Assembly (NCBI GenBank): GCA_001599595.1
Contig: BCHH01000008.1
Location: 1,702,046-1,766,045 of the forward strand
Direction: 5' to 3'
DNA: 64,000 nt
Source of the DNA: Beverwykella pulmonaria
Taxonomy: Eukaryota > Ascomycota > Dothideomycetes > Pleosporales > Melanommataceae
Shown: piece after piece, positions 53,177 through 64,000 of the stretch
Layout: every line of letters starts with the position of its first letter
Numbering within the stretch: the stretch's first letter is position 1
Position numbers and translations under genes: made by a program
Notes under the pieces: generated by a model
What the model was told of the DNA's origin: nothing
The model's input: only the letters and a program-made list of their open reading frames with translations
Databases searched by the model: none

Positions 53177-55099
53177 CTACCGTGTGTATTCAGGTTTCCT
53201 CGCCTTGTTCACAATGGGGGGTGGGCCATCGGTGTCTGGGTACGGCAGCGGTGCACCCGGAGGCGGTCTCGCAGGACCTATCGGCTTCCCTGATAGCCCT
53301 CCCACAGGCCTCTCTCCTTGGAGTGGCGTCTTTGGAGGTAGAGGCGGGGGGGTCTGTCGTCGAAATTCGCTATCGCTGACTCTAGGCGAGCTGTGGACCG
53401 AGCTTACGGGGCCGTGTGTGAATTGCTCGCCAGATCGCCGACGAGACGTCAATTCCCCGGAGTGCCGCGGGTCGATTTCGGATGAGATAGAGGGAGGATA
53501 TTCGTCTGATGAGGCCACGACGTATTTGTCGTTGTCGGAAGGCCGTTGATAGTGCGCGGAGAGTAGGTCGGGATCCTGTTGCCGGTAGGGCTGGGGGGGA
53601 ACGTCTTCCGCTGGGAGTTCTACGGCGAAGGGGGAAGGGTCTGGAACGGAAGGCAGAGGGCGTTCCCAGGGATTTGATGCCGGCGTCGAACCACCGTGTC
53701 CTCTCTCTATGCGCTCCCATCGTATCTTCGCGCGGTGTATCCGGGACAGCTTCGCAGCTGCATCGAGGTTCTTACTCTGAACGTCTGATTCCGAGAGGTA
53801 CATGCGGGTGTTGGTGCTGATCTCGGCCAGGCGATTCCACTCGTTCATGCCAAACTCTCCAACGCCCACGCTGACATTGAGACGGTAGTAGTTCTCGGGG
53901 TTCACTTGTCGTTTTGCCAGGTTGTCCTTCATGGCCAGGTGGGTCTTCTCGCAATCCTCGATTTTGCTAACGAGTTTCCGCCTGGCCTCGGCAAAGTCGC
54001 CCATGCCGCTAGACACGAAGCCCTCCCACCAAAGATGCTGCTGCTGGTTGGTGCCCTCGGGCCGCTTTCCTGTGCCGATGCTAATGAAGACGCCCACCTC
54101 GCGTCCGGGCCACTCGTTGCAGACAGCCTCGTCGAGGATCTGCGGGGCAGGGTTGTATTTGCCGGCGCCTTCGTCTAGGAAGACGGATTGCCCAATCTGG
54201 ATGGGCTTGAATGCAAGCGCGGTGGCACAGGTGGCGCGGCCAGCTTGCCAAATGGTCGCGTTGGGCTCGACAGAGGTCTCTTTCCGGGAGTCGTAGGAGC
54301 GCAGGAGGATCTGGCCGGTGCCAGGCTTCTTGGTGCCTTTGTAGACGGCTGTGACGGCGCTGCGAAGAATTAGCACTATGAAATCTTCAGCAAACAACAT
54401 TCCCACTTACGTCTTCGTGCGCTCTTCTCTGGTGTCGTAGAGCTTCGCGTTCGGGTCGCCCCACTTCAACGCAGCGATGCGCATGTTGACTGGGGTCATG
54501 CCAATCTGGCTGTATCGGCTGGCGTTGCTGGCGCTCCGGTGCACGCCAGGTATGGCGCTCCCGGGGGTCATGGGGGTGCGGACGTCCGCCGCGGACGACA
54601 TTGCGTTGTGGCTGTCGTTGCCTTCATCGTCGTATATGGTATGCTCCCGCACGCACTCCATGATGGCTTCCTCGAGTTTGGAGGCCTTGAACAGCGTGGA
54701 CCGGTAGGGTATGCCGGCGAAGGTCTTGTCCGTCTCAAAGACGCGCTTCGTCATCCGGATGTACACGTCCTTGCAGGTATCGAGGTCCAGGCGCAGCCTG
54801 CCCAGCATGATGGCAATCAGCCCTCCGGTGCCGGTGCCGGCGATCAGGTCGAAGTGGTCGCATGGCTTGGGTATTTCGTGTCGCTTGGGAGCGCGGCCTT
54901 CTATCTCGACAAAGGTTCGGTGCATGAGCTCCTGGAGGATGATGAGCATCGAGTATCCGCGCACGCCCCCGCCATCTGCAGCCCCGCGTTAGTGCGTGAT
55001 ATGGGAGTTGCGGTTGGGAGACGGGACGGTACCTAGCGAGAGAATGCGAAGGGGCGGGCCCTTTGTGGTGTCCTTCCGCCGGATGCCGTTGCTTGCCAT
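53177..55099 (-). CDS. Patatin-like phospholipase family protein lacking the nucleophile Ser
   Basis: Three exons, 55099-55033, 54975-54411 and 54359-53177, encode 604 residues. The patatin oxyanion loop DGGGVRGYSML starts at residue 23. The elbow, normally GxSxG, reads GTGTGG at residues 69-74, so the catalytic Ser is Gly. The usual Asp-Gly-Gly/Ala block appears as LDEGAG (Asp273). LIAIMLGRLRLDLDTCKDVY and IPYRSTLFKASKLEEAI are typical family helices. The last 190 residues are Pro/Ser-rich and disordered with PPPLPPKTP SH3-ligand-like motifs. The first intron splits the Asp codon of DGGG at phase 1, as in the gene at 60780. It is probably a pseudo-enzyme or regulatory relative. Confidence 0.87.
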
Positions 55100-56172
55100 G
55101 GTGAATGATGTCTGCCGCGGCGGCTGTGGCTGCTGGGGTGGAGGTGAGTCGCGCGCAGAGAGCGAGAGCGAGGCTGCCTCGTGGGCCAAGATCAGACGGC
55201 GGTGATGCGTGCACGTGCGGGCGTCGGCTCGCGACTGCGCTTTCTGGTTCACGCTTTGTTTGCCAATGTTCGCGGTGGGTGGAGGAGCCGTGGAGGTTGC
55301 GGTTCTAGCGGAGTACTAAGCCAGTGGAGGGTCCGGCGACGAGGCTGTCGGAAGCGCAGCGAATTGCAGGAGGAGCACAAGAGGGGGACTAGCCAGCGAG
55401 ATGGAGAGTCATAGGAGACGCAGGGAGAACAGGTCGCACGAGAGGAGCAGTGGTATTGAGTCGAAGGGAGCGTATGTTCTCTCACTCTTAGTCACTCTCG
55501 CCAGGCACACTCACCGAAGGCGAAAGGTTGGGTTCCCTGCAACATATGGGAAATTCCAACGTCATGCGCCAAGCCACCCTCAGCTGGCCGTCGACCCTCA
55601 CCACCACCGGCTGCACCGCCACTCTCCGCGCGGCAACGTCCAGCCAACGACAGCGGGGCCCGCCTCACCCACCGTTCTGAACCCTGGAAGACACCAGTAC
55701 TCATTCTGGGAGGTCGTTTCTCGCAACAAACGTCGTCTTGGTCTTGATTTGCCGTCGCAGCCAGAAATCTCCGCCCCTGCGGCGGCTGCACGCTGACTCG
55801 CCTTTTCGCCTTCGCGAAAGCAGGCACCTCTCCACCACAGGCGTTTTTAGACTTTCTGTGACCTGCCAATCAGCTGCTTGAGCGTTCTTATGTATCCAGC
55901 TTCCACGAGCGAGCGCTGGGATGGAATGCAGCCAGCAGAACTCGCCGAAACGACATGTGAGGGGAGATGGCTAATTACGCATGGGGAGAACCGCCGTCAC
56001 GGCGGACTCAGAATGTTCGAACAACGTGAAGCTACCCCGCTTACGCTTCGAGTAAAGGGATCCGCCATTTGACAGAAGGGCGCGAGCCGCATCATGTAAA
56101 TAAGCATCCTTAGGGCAACCTGGACAACAGCTTTCGGACGCTCGATGCCCTCAAACAACACTTCTTGCTATC
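55100..56172. other. Divergent region between patatin-like and MOSC genes
   Basis: 1,073 bp between outward-facing starts. Open frames on both strands (55401-55796, 55492-55869) overlap each other and have no domain. The region should hold both promoters. No repeat was found. Confidence 0.4.
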
Positions 56173-57353
56173 ATGGGTTCACTCATCATGTCACCCCTCG
56201 TCTTCGTTTCTGTCTTTCTGGCAGTCACGACTTTCTTTCTTTGCCGTAAATGGATGTCTACCCCCACCAACTCCACGTCGAAACAGATGGAAATAAGCGA
56301 GGTGGGTTTCCATGACCCCTTCGGGTGCCCCTCCACTGACGGCATCCAACATGGCAGATATACGTATATCCCATCAAGTCTCTGCGCCCGACACAGCTCT
56401 CCAAGGCCGTTGCCACAAGACATGGCTTCGCATACGATCGCAGCTTCATGATTGTAGAATTGACCAAGGATGGCTACAAGAACATGGCCGTGAGCAACTA
56501 CCCGAAAATGACACAGTTCTTGACAGACATCATTTTGCCCGAGGACCACATCAACGGCAAGGGGTCCATCATGGTCGAGTTCATCGCCTCTGCCGATGGT
56601 CAATCCACGACTCTGGAGATTCCACTCCAGCCTGATACTGAGGATTTGGAACCATTCCAGATCACCATGCACAGAAGCTCGACCAAAGCGTTCAAAATGC
56701 CAGCAGAATACAATTCCTGGTTCTCCTCTTGCTTTGGCTATGACGTTGTCCTTGCCTATCTGGGCGACAACCATCGCGCCGTTCTGTTCGAGGAGATGAT
56801 TCCATCCAAAACCAGCTCATTGCTATCAACAATCTCCAGAAGCCTCCCTATCCTAGGGGCTTCGAGCCTCCAAGGCGAGCAGATTACCTTCGCTGATTGC
56901 GCGCCGTATTTGGTTGTGACCAAGACGTCACTCGCCGCTGTCTCCTCCCTCCTTCCCGAAAACGAGGCAATGGATGTCACTAAATTCCGACCCAATATCG
57001 TGATCCAGGGCGCAGACAAACCGTGGGAGGAAGACTTCTGGGGCAAGATCAAAGTCAATGATGCCGAGATCATCATGGCGCACAACTGCGTCCGGTGCAA
57101 GAGCATCAATATCGACTACAAGACGGGTGAACCCGGTACTGGTCCATCGGGAGAGGTACTAAAAAAATTGCAAAAAGACCGGAGAGTCGATATGGGCTCC
57201 AAATGGAGTCCGGTCTTTGGGCGGTATAGCTTTTGGAATCCGAGACTGGGGGCCAAGGTGTTGAGCGTTGGGGATAAAGTCAGCGTCGTTAAGGTGAATC
57301 CTGAAAGGACAACCTGGAGTAAGACTTACAACACGCCCTCGCTGTGTACATGA
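56173..57353 (+). CDS. MOSC-domain molybdenum-cofactor protein (mARC/YcbX-like)
   Basis: Two exons, 56173-56301 and 56358-57353 (GTGGGT...CAG, phase 0), encode 374 residues. Residues 7-24 are a hydrophobic anchor. IYVYPIKSLRPTQLSKAVAT (about 44-63) is the start of the MOSC N-terminal beta-barrel domain. FRPNIVIQGADKPWEEDFW and the Cys-containing AHNCVRCKSINIDYKTGEPG are the MOSC core, whose Cys coordinates molybdenum in mARC. PVFGRYSFWNPRLGAKVLSVGD closes the domain. Homologues reduce N-hydroxylated compounds or transfer sulfur. An outer-mitochondrial location is suggested by the N-terminal anchor but not proven. Confidence 0.9.
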
Positions 57354-58866
57354 GCTAACGGAGCCTAGGCTGGGATCTATGAAAGGTATATTTTACTTCT
57401 TTGGGCGTCATACATGATATTGCCAAGTATACAACCTTCCATTGAAGCTCTACGATGGCAGATCAGAATGAGGGAAGTATGCGCTACATGTCATCGCTTT
57501 GTGGCCGTGACACCATTTAAGAGGCAAGTCATCATTCCACAGGTGCTCAGAGGTCATCTTCTCCACCATAGTTGTCTTCGTCTGCCCCTGCCTCCGCGAA
57601 CTCGATCCGTTCTTCGGTTATTTGTCTCAAGAAGTCCAGCTCTTTCCACAGCGTTTCAGGCTCTGAGCACTTCGTCTTGGACTTTGCGAAGGGATCGAGG
57701 CATTGACTGCCCGATGTTAAAAGCTCCGAACCGGTCCTTTCAATTCTAAGCTTGTCATCAACTTTCTTAATATTGCACCTTGCAGCACTGACGGTGGGCA
57801 ACCGGACCCTGAGAATTGTTGCGGTCGAAATCGGTTCATATTTGCGCTCTCGTCGATCGAAAAGTCGTCGCTGAATTTCACCACCTCACCCTCCTTGCCT
57901 CCTTCCTCACCACCCGCACCACCCCACAAGCATCACAGATCCCCTAAATATCTATATCAATATAATGCTCAAAATCCCTTCTACCTCTTTACCTCTGCCC
58001 CCCTCTCTCTATAAACGAATTAATACAGCCTTTATCTCACCAAACAAAAGGTTCCCAAGGAAAGCAGCGTGAGGGCGAAGTCCGCAGACGCACTCACTGC
58101 GAGAAATTGACCGACGGGTTCGAGTGAGTGGGTTAGTGGGTTCCCCCCACCAAATCGATGGGCACGCGGTAACAACCTGAAGATCTAGAGCCCGGAAACT
58201 AGCCAGCTGGCGACGTCGCCTGCCTCTAGTTTGCTCTTTACCGGTTAGAGACTTACATGAATTACTGATTTTGCTGTCGTAATAGAAGAAGGGTGAGAAA
58301 GACGAGAGGGGAAGAGAGAGAGGTAGGGAAGGGGAGTGTATATAACATTCATTTTGCATTCTGTTTGGCATTACCACGTAGTGCTCCATTACTCCATAAC
58401 AGAGTAGACCTTGTCAATGCATTGGAGTGTTCACCACGAGCGTTAGTAGCACAGGAAAACAACAAGAATAGACGGTAGTAATGTAACATAATATTTATTG
58501 AGTATATAAGAAATGTCATGATAGGAGCGAGAGCAGACACACTCGATCGCTCGGCCTTTCATCCAAATAGCCACCGCATTTTTGGTAACCAAGATTTTTC
58601 CCAGCCAAAGGAAGACATGTAAATGAGCGATGAAAAAAGACACCAAGAACACCGACCAGCGCCTTTTGCTGCAGATTCGGGTACATAAGACGTTGGGTAT
58701 CGTTAATAAGGGAATGAAGACGTATTTGCAGTTGTTGATCCAAGGGGGGAGTAGTGTCGATACATTTCCGAGGCACATGAGCGGTTCCGGTATGGGAGGC
58801 GAGACGAGGAACCCAAAAGAGAGCTCAATAACCTCGTCGCTAGAGCGGACCTCCCATCACGGAACG
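57354..58866. other. Intergenic with one possible minus-strand exon (57801-57547)
   Basis: On the minus strand 57801-57547 encodes 84 codons ending in an acidic tail (FAEAGADEDNYGGEDDL). This looks protein-like and may be the last exon of a short gene whose first exon would lie near 57930-57810; no clean splice was found. The rest of the 1.5 kb shows only unsupported frames. Confidence 0.3.
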
Positions 58867-59442
58867 TTATGAATTTGCCTGCGGGTCTTGCACGGGATGG
58901 GGCGTATCAACAGGAAACGTGGTCGAGGGACTCACGTGCTGCGAGCTCTCGGGGGAGCTGTTGGCAGAGTTCGTAGGACTTATTGACTTGGAAACGATGT
59001 AGAGTTCGGGGAAGGAGTTGAAGAGCAGCCGCTTCCAGTACGCCGAGGAAGGGAGTCCGACGTTCGCAAGCGACGAGTTGAGCGTGGGCTTTTCGGCGAA
59101 CTTCTGGACATCCTCGGGTGTGAGCAGGTCTTCGGTGCGGACCTCTAGGCGGCTGTTGCCCCGGGGGATCTTCTTCTTCGTGACGCGGAGGAAAGGCAGA
59201 TTCGGATCTGTGAGGCCGCCGTTTGTTAGCGCCGTTACAAGACCAGGCACGCACGAGAGAGACTCACCTGTGTCGAGCGCCTTGCAAAGGGCATGTTGCG
59301 ACGTCACCTCGAGCGACTTGCTGCCCGAGCGGTACTTGTACACGAGGATGTTGCTCTTGTCGTCCTCGTCGAGGTTGAAGAGCGAGCTGGCTGACGACGA
59401 ACTTGTGCCGTTGGTGGACGTGCCTGTGCTCTTCCAGGTCAT
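58867..59442 (-). CDS. Small conserved protein of unknown function
   Basis: Two exons, 59442-59268 and 59207-58867 (GTGAGT...CAG, phase 1), encode 171 residues. The N-terminal 25 residues are Ser/Thr-rich. The middle has a folded-looking part (SNILVYKYRSGSKSLEVTSQ, PFLRVTKKKIPRGNSRLEVR, LLTPEDVQKFAEKP). The C-terminus is again Ser/Pro-rich. No motif was recognised. The SSAYWKRLLFNSFPELYIVS block suggests a conserved surface. The start is the only ATG near the 5' end of the open frame. Confidence 0.65.
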   Translation of the reverse strand: MTWKSTGTSTNGTSSSSASSLFNLDEDDKSNILVYKYRSGSKSLEVTSQHALCKALDTGESLSCVPGLVTALTNGGLTDPNLPFLRVTKKKIPRGNSRLEVRTEDLLTPEDVQKFAEKPTLNSSLANVGLPSSAYWKRLLFNSFPELYIVSKSISPTNSANSSPESSQHVSPSTTFPVDTPHPVQDPQANS

Positions 59443-60779
59443 GATGGCGGGCGTGAGTGCGTGGCGGGCGCGGACGGGGCTGATTCCCAGTTACGTAGGG
59501 TGGTCGGCGGAGTGGATTGAGTCGACGGTCAGTGAACAGGTTTGCGGGCCATGAACGCCAGCCGGCGGCTTTGTATAAGAGAGGGCGAGAGCGAAGCAGA
59601 GGCAGAGAACGTCTGGTGATTACGTGCGCGAGGGAGACTAAAGGCAGGTGGAGTGAGTCCGGTCAAAGAACGGCGTCACGGTCGCTCCGCCGTAGGTGGC
59701 TGGTGAGTGTGTGGCGGCCGGCAAGCGCCGGTCTTGGGTGAAAGGGAAAACCGGTTGGTGTTTGTGAGGGCTGTACGCACCCGTTGGTTTGATTGGACGA
59801 GGACATTCGCTTGGGTTAGGTAATCCGTCATGGCCACTTATTTTTGCGCTGCGCTTAGCTCTGCCCTGCGACTTGACCCTGCGCTTCTATGTAATTCTAG
59901 AAGCAGGGTGTGATCGTTTAGCCATTTGGATTGCCAGGCTCAGCGTCACACTGTGGCCTTGCTTCTAGGGAATACTGGCAACGAGGCGATAGAATCGTCT
60001 GCGTACAGAATGCCGAAGGATGTAAATCAAATGATATCCTTGTGCCTCATCGTAGAGTCAGACACGCCCACCTGACCGGCCTGGCTCCCCTGCGTATCCC
60101 CAGCGAGTTTGTTCACGCTGGTCTGCTCACAAGGAGGCGTCATCTGGACCGCAGCCTACGCCTGCTTCTGGCGTTCCGTTGTTTGAGACTCTCTTCCTCA
60201 GGCACACGTTGCTGCCTTTCTTCTTTGCTTCGGGGTTTCAACCGGCAGATGCTCGGGTCCAGTAATACCCAGGCCTATGGAGGAGGTGGAGGCGGGAAGC
60301 GGGACGATCTCATCACTTAATCCATCCCGGTGGCACAATACCTGTTACGGTACTCCTACCTATCCCCCGGAAATCAGGAGTGACTCAACGCCGGCCAGCC
60401 GTTTATTCGATCTTCAGGGCTGTCAGGAGGCGGAGCATCACACAAAACCCAATTCAGCACACCGCGAGTGATATTGCTCGTGCGGGCTGGCGAATCAGGC
60501 GTAAGTCCCCCGGCATTTCTAGCACTTGACTCGTTTCGGGTCGCCATCGGAGACTTCCCAGCCACTCCCGCGTCCGCCCACTACACCTCGCCCTCGCTCC
60601 CGCATGCGCCATGAGCCACACTCTCTGCTGCAGCACATGAAAGCTCACTGGATGGATATCTGCCTTAATATCGTCAGGCTGTCCCTTGCCGCAAGCACAA
60701 GCACCCCAACAGCGTTTCGTGCCCTTGCACTGATCCTCTAGCCCATCTCCTGATATACTGTTGCTGATCCGCCTTCACG
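59443..60779. other. Divergent intergenic region before second patatin-like gene
   Basis: 1.3 kb. Plus frames 59931-60320 and 60277-60471 and several minus frames have no domain. No repeat was found. It should contain the promoters of both flanking genes. Confidence 0.4.
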
Positions 60780-62986
60780 ATGCTGCAGCCTCCTATCGAC
60801 TCTCCCACACGCCCGCTCTCGATTATGACGACGGGGACCACGGCTTCTGCACAGGACAAAACAGGAGCTATGTGGACGAGGGAGGTCACGAAGAAGAATG
60901 CGTGGGAGGACCTTATACTCACTCTAGGTACGTGCACATCCCCTTGGAGTGGTTGCGACGCGGCGCGCGCAAGTGGTGCCAGCAGCGTAAAGTGCCCGAT
61001 CATACGACGGTACTGCACAGAGCCGACCCAATCCTTCGAACCTATCGCCGAAATTCTATACACACCCAGAACGATCACAGGCAACTCCCTGTGGGCTTGG
61101 AGCGGTGCTCGGTGACGGGCCAACCTCTACCACTGGGGACTGCTCCATGGAGTCACCCTCGAGCGAACAGTGTGGAGCACAAAGCAATGTCTGGCAGAGG
61201 TCAAGAAGATCGGCCCAGTCCTGCTGAGCCTGATCGTATCTGCCTGGAAGGGCTTTACGCCGGACACCAGAAATGTTTGCTTAGAGGCGGGAAGATGGAG
61301 TAGAAGTCGAGACCCACAACTCCAGAGCCTCGCGCGGACCCTCTAGACAGCATTCACGCAAACCACATGTCTGCTTAGGAGTTTTCAGCCCAGGGTCAAG
61401 AGGATTGATTCGACTTTGTGCAGCACTATCGTATACACCAGGAGTCATTTTACCAATGGTCTAAGATCGCATGGCTAACCTACAATATAGACGGCGGTGG
61501 TATCCGAGGCTACGCCAGCCTACTCATCCTTCAGAGCCTCATGCACGAAGTCGCTGAATGCGAGAAACGTCTCCAAGACACAGAGGGACCTGTTCCCGGT
61601 AGCAAACGCGACACGTTTATCGAGGACGAACTCCTCCCATGTCACTACTTCGATTACATGTACGGAACAAGCACTGGAGGATTGATTGCCGTGATGCTCG
61701 GACGATTACGAATGACGGTCCCGCAGTGCTTGGAGATATATCGTGAAGTGGGAAACGATCTTTTTGGGCATCGAAGAAATGTTCTTCCTTTGGCGACAAA
61801 ATATCACCACAAGCCGTTGGAGAAGGCAGTTCAGCGAATCGTGAGGGAATATTGCAAGCATCATAACCACAACGAGGCTACCTGTGACGGAAATGACTTT
61901 CATCCCTGGACTGTCTCTAATTCCGAAGCGAGCTCCTCTACCTCCGCATCTAGCTCTCCTGTCACCTCGACAACCAATTCCTCTGCCTCGAGCATCAAGG
62001 CGCCGACACCCCGAATCTGCCAATCAGTCTGCCTTACCGCAACACACTCCGGCCAGATAGACGAGGCCTACCTTCTTCGATCGTATGACCATCGATATGA
62101 CCCGAATATTGCGCCAGAGTGGGTAACGCCGTACAATCAGGGCGTAGATAACCTACGGATATGGGAAGTTACTAGGGCTACATCGGCAGCGCCTTTCTTT
62201 TTCAAAATGCTCGAAGCAGATCTTGGACACCCGCGAGGCAAAATTGGCTTCAAGGATGGTGGGATTAGAGAGAACAACCCATCGTACGCGGCGTATACCG
62301 AGCATCTCTCCCTCAAGGGCGAAGACAATGAACCAGCCCTACTTCTTTCGATTGGTACTGGACGCCCAAACACCACACATGATGGCTTCGCATCAGTATG
62401 GCCTGGTCCTTTCGGCAAGGTTCCGCTTATGAAGAAATGGTCTGAAAAGTTCGCCGTGTTCAAGAATGTTTTGATCAAGTATACTGAAGGCGAGGACCGA
62501 CACAAGATGATGCGAACCATTGCCAAAGGCGAGAACCGATGGTACAAGAGGCTGAACGTCAACAAAGGATTAGAGGACATGAAGCTGGATAATTGGGAAA
62601 GGGGATTGTGGACTGATCCGGCTGGCGTTACCAAGGAGGTACCGGGTGGCAAGACCTTATCGAAAATGGAGCAAGCGACAAAAATATACCTCACCCGTGA
62701 GGTTGACAAGACCGACAAAACCAACCCTGAATACGCCGCCCCAAAGGTGGTACTGCAGCAGATTGCTGAGAGACTAGTGCGACACAGGAGGATGCGCGAG
62801 CAAACCAAGCTTGAGGACCCTATGAGATGGCAGACGCACATGGGCCAGTGGCTTACCGGTAGTCTACAAGCAGAAGATGGCAAGGTTGACCCTTCTCGGC
62901 CAGCAGCAGCACCTCGGCAAGGGGGCCTCAGCGACAGCTCACAGCAACCCATCGCAGGGGAGAGTAGCACGGCTACCCAGAAGTAA
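60780..62986 (+). CDS. Patatin-like phospholipase with intact Ser-Asp dyad
   Basis: Proposed exons are 60780-60927 and 61491-62986, encoding 547 residues. The frame restores LILTL-DGGGIRGYASLLILQ, with the splice in the Asp codon at phase 1 exactly as in the gene at 53177. The oxyanion loop is DGGGIRG at 50-56. The nucleophile elbow is GTSTGG with Ser110. The dyad Asp is Asp305 in FKDGGIRENNP. LIAVMLGRLRMTVPQCLEIY, LLLSIGTGRPN and a basic C-terminal third follow. These enzymes hydrolyse acyl esters of phospholipids. The 563-nt intron (60928-61490; GTACGT...ATAG) is far longer than others here and holds open frames, so an unspliced or differently spliced form is possible. ATGs at 60825 and 60876 are alternative starts. 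Confidence 0.82.
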
Positions 62987-64000
62987 ACTTCTCCTATCAC
63001 TGCGAGAGTCACGTGATTCTGTCCAGAGGGCGAAAGGGTTGGCTCTGCTTCACTCGGCCCTATTGTAATTGGCACGGAGACTTTTACCGCTCCCATGCCT
63101 GTCATCGCTTATTCTTTCTCGGCGCCACACTTCCAAAATCGGTCTATGGCTGTTACTAACCCCAGGCGTTTTCATCAATCAAGGAGCATTCAAGGAGCAT
63201 ATATAGCATAGCATAGCGAATATGTATTCAGCGCGGCGTCCAACACCCACCCTAGAGCGGTACCTTGATATTGGCGTTTGGTTTTTGACTTTTGTACTCG
63301 AGGTACTGGCAAATATTGGAGTAGCATTTGGTGGAGTAAACAGCGAAGGAGATACCATTTGTGTTAATATATTCGAAGAATCTGTATGCATTAATATCAA
63401 TAGTCACAAAATATTGACAAAACTGAGATCCCTGCAACACGTATGTCCTCTCCGTGAGTCAACCCTCGCGTTTAATTGTTCTTTACTGCTCTCCAGTAAT
63501 GTTCACAAATACCAATATAATGTCAGGCGCCCTTTTCGTTATCTAGGTGTAGAATGTGATCTTACCCAGGAATAATATTTCTCCCCACATCTGACCGGCG
63601 TTCGCGATGCTGCGCAGCCCTCCGGACGGAGATTTGAACGCCACGGTCTTCGTGGTTGGCCCCCAATGTTTCAAGTTCTACGATACGCGAAGCTGTCATC
63701 GACAAAAAACGCGAGTAATAGGGTTGATGTTCCGCAGAGTCCGGTGTTTCGATATTTTGCGGCAGGCAGATTGCCCAACATTTAGTATAGCCCTTGTCCG
63801 CGGACAAAGATTGCGCAGTTGCCTTTTCACAGGCGACCAGCTGGTGCTGCTACATACTTATATGGTGAAGAGGTCGTTGATAAGGTGATCTTATCTTTCA
63901 GCTGCTTCACTCTTTTCAGGTTGTTGTGTGTTTTACTTCTCGTCGCTCTTCTTGTGCTGGCGTTATTCTTTATACTTGTCGTTCATTATACCATGCGATT
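62987..64000. other. Right end of window, no gene recognised
   Basis: 1 kb. Frames at 63222-63575, 63562-63807 (minus) and 63607-63888 have no domain. It is AT-rich around 63350-63420. No repeat was matched to the rest of the window. Confidence 0.4.

Noticed and set aside
62137..63105. 322-codon minus-strand frame opposite the second patatin-like gene
   Set aside because: The plus strand has patatin motifs over the same bases; the minus translation has no domain.
63601..63700. Possible minus-strand tRNA around GTTCAAATCTCC
   Set aside because: The T stem is unpaired and no acceptor or D arm could be formed.
1..64000. CRISPR arrays, rRNA genes or bacterial-type operons
   Set aside because: No spaced identical repeats of CRISPR type and no rRNA-like sequence were seen; gene structure is eukaryotic throughout.

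Overview
The window comes from a filamentous ascomycete, most likely a Dothideomycete-type Pezizomycotina. The evidence is short GT-AG introns (about 45-110 nt), intron-poor genes averaging 1-2 kb, fungus-specific families (CFEM-like, Alt a 1-like, DUF3176, DUF7730-like, fungal rhodopsin-domain and patatin-like proteins), and C-to-T type decay of repeats resembling RIP. The lineage is inferred; no species is named.

Left part (1-13 kb) is ordinary gene-dense chromosome: a CFEM-like small secreted protein, protoporphyrinogen oxidase HEM14, a divergent pair encoding the poly(A)-RNA-binding protein Nab2 and an Srp1-type SR protein, a MARVEL membrane protein, a CYSTM-like proline-rich protein, an alpha/beta hydrolase and an Alt a 1-like secreted protein. 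At 14-17.3 kb lies a repeat island. It has a 1.3-kb element with long terminal inverted repeats, a solo LTR nested inside it, two further solo LTRs (all three with perfect 5-bp target duplications) and a Tc1/mariner transposase scrap.

The middle (18-30 kb) returns to host genes: a DUF3176 membrane protein, a secreted Asp-box propeller, a GH51 arabinofuranosidase, two conserved proteins of unknown function and a DUF7730-like protein. From 30 to 51 kb the sequence is accessory in character. It holds a hAT transposase remnant, a broken S8 subtilase, a SAM + P-loop NTPase + restriction-nuclease-like gene of Crinkler/RHS type, an F-box protein, and a DUF3435 tyrosine recombinase (the Starship 'captain' family). 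The DUF3435 gene is broken by three in-frame stops and carries a 131-bp MITE in one intron; an inverted copy of the MITE with a 7-bp target duplication lies just downstream. A rhodopsin-domain membrane protein and DDE transposase remnants follow.

The right part (53-63 kb) has two patatin-like phospholipase genes with the same intron position. The first lacks the nucleophile serine; the second keeps the full Ser-Asp dyad. Between them are a MOSC-domain protein and a small conserved protein. The most interesting signals are the decayed captain with its MITE pair, the SAM-NTPase-nuclease gene, and the nested LTR/TIR island. Exon borders were placed by eye from splice consensus and reading-frame continuity, so individual bases may be off by one.
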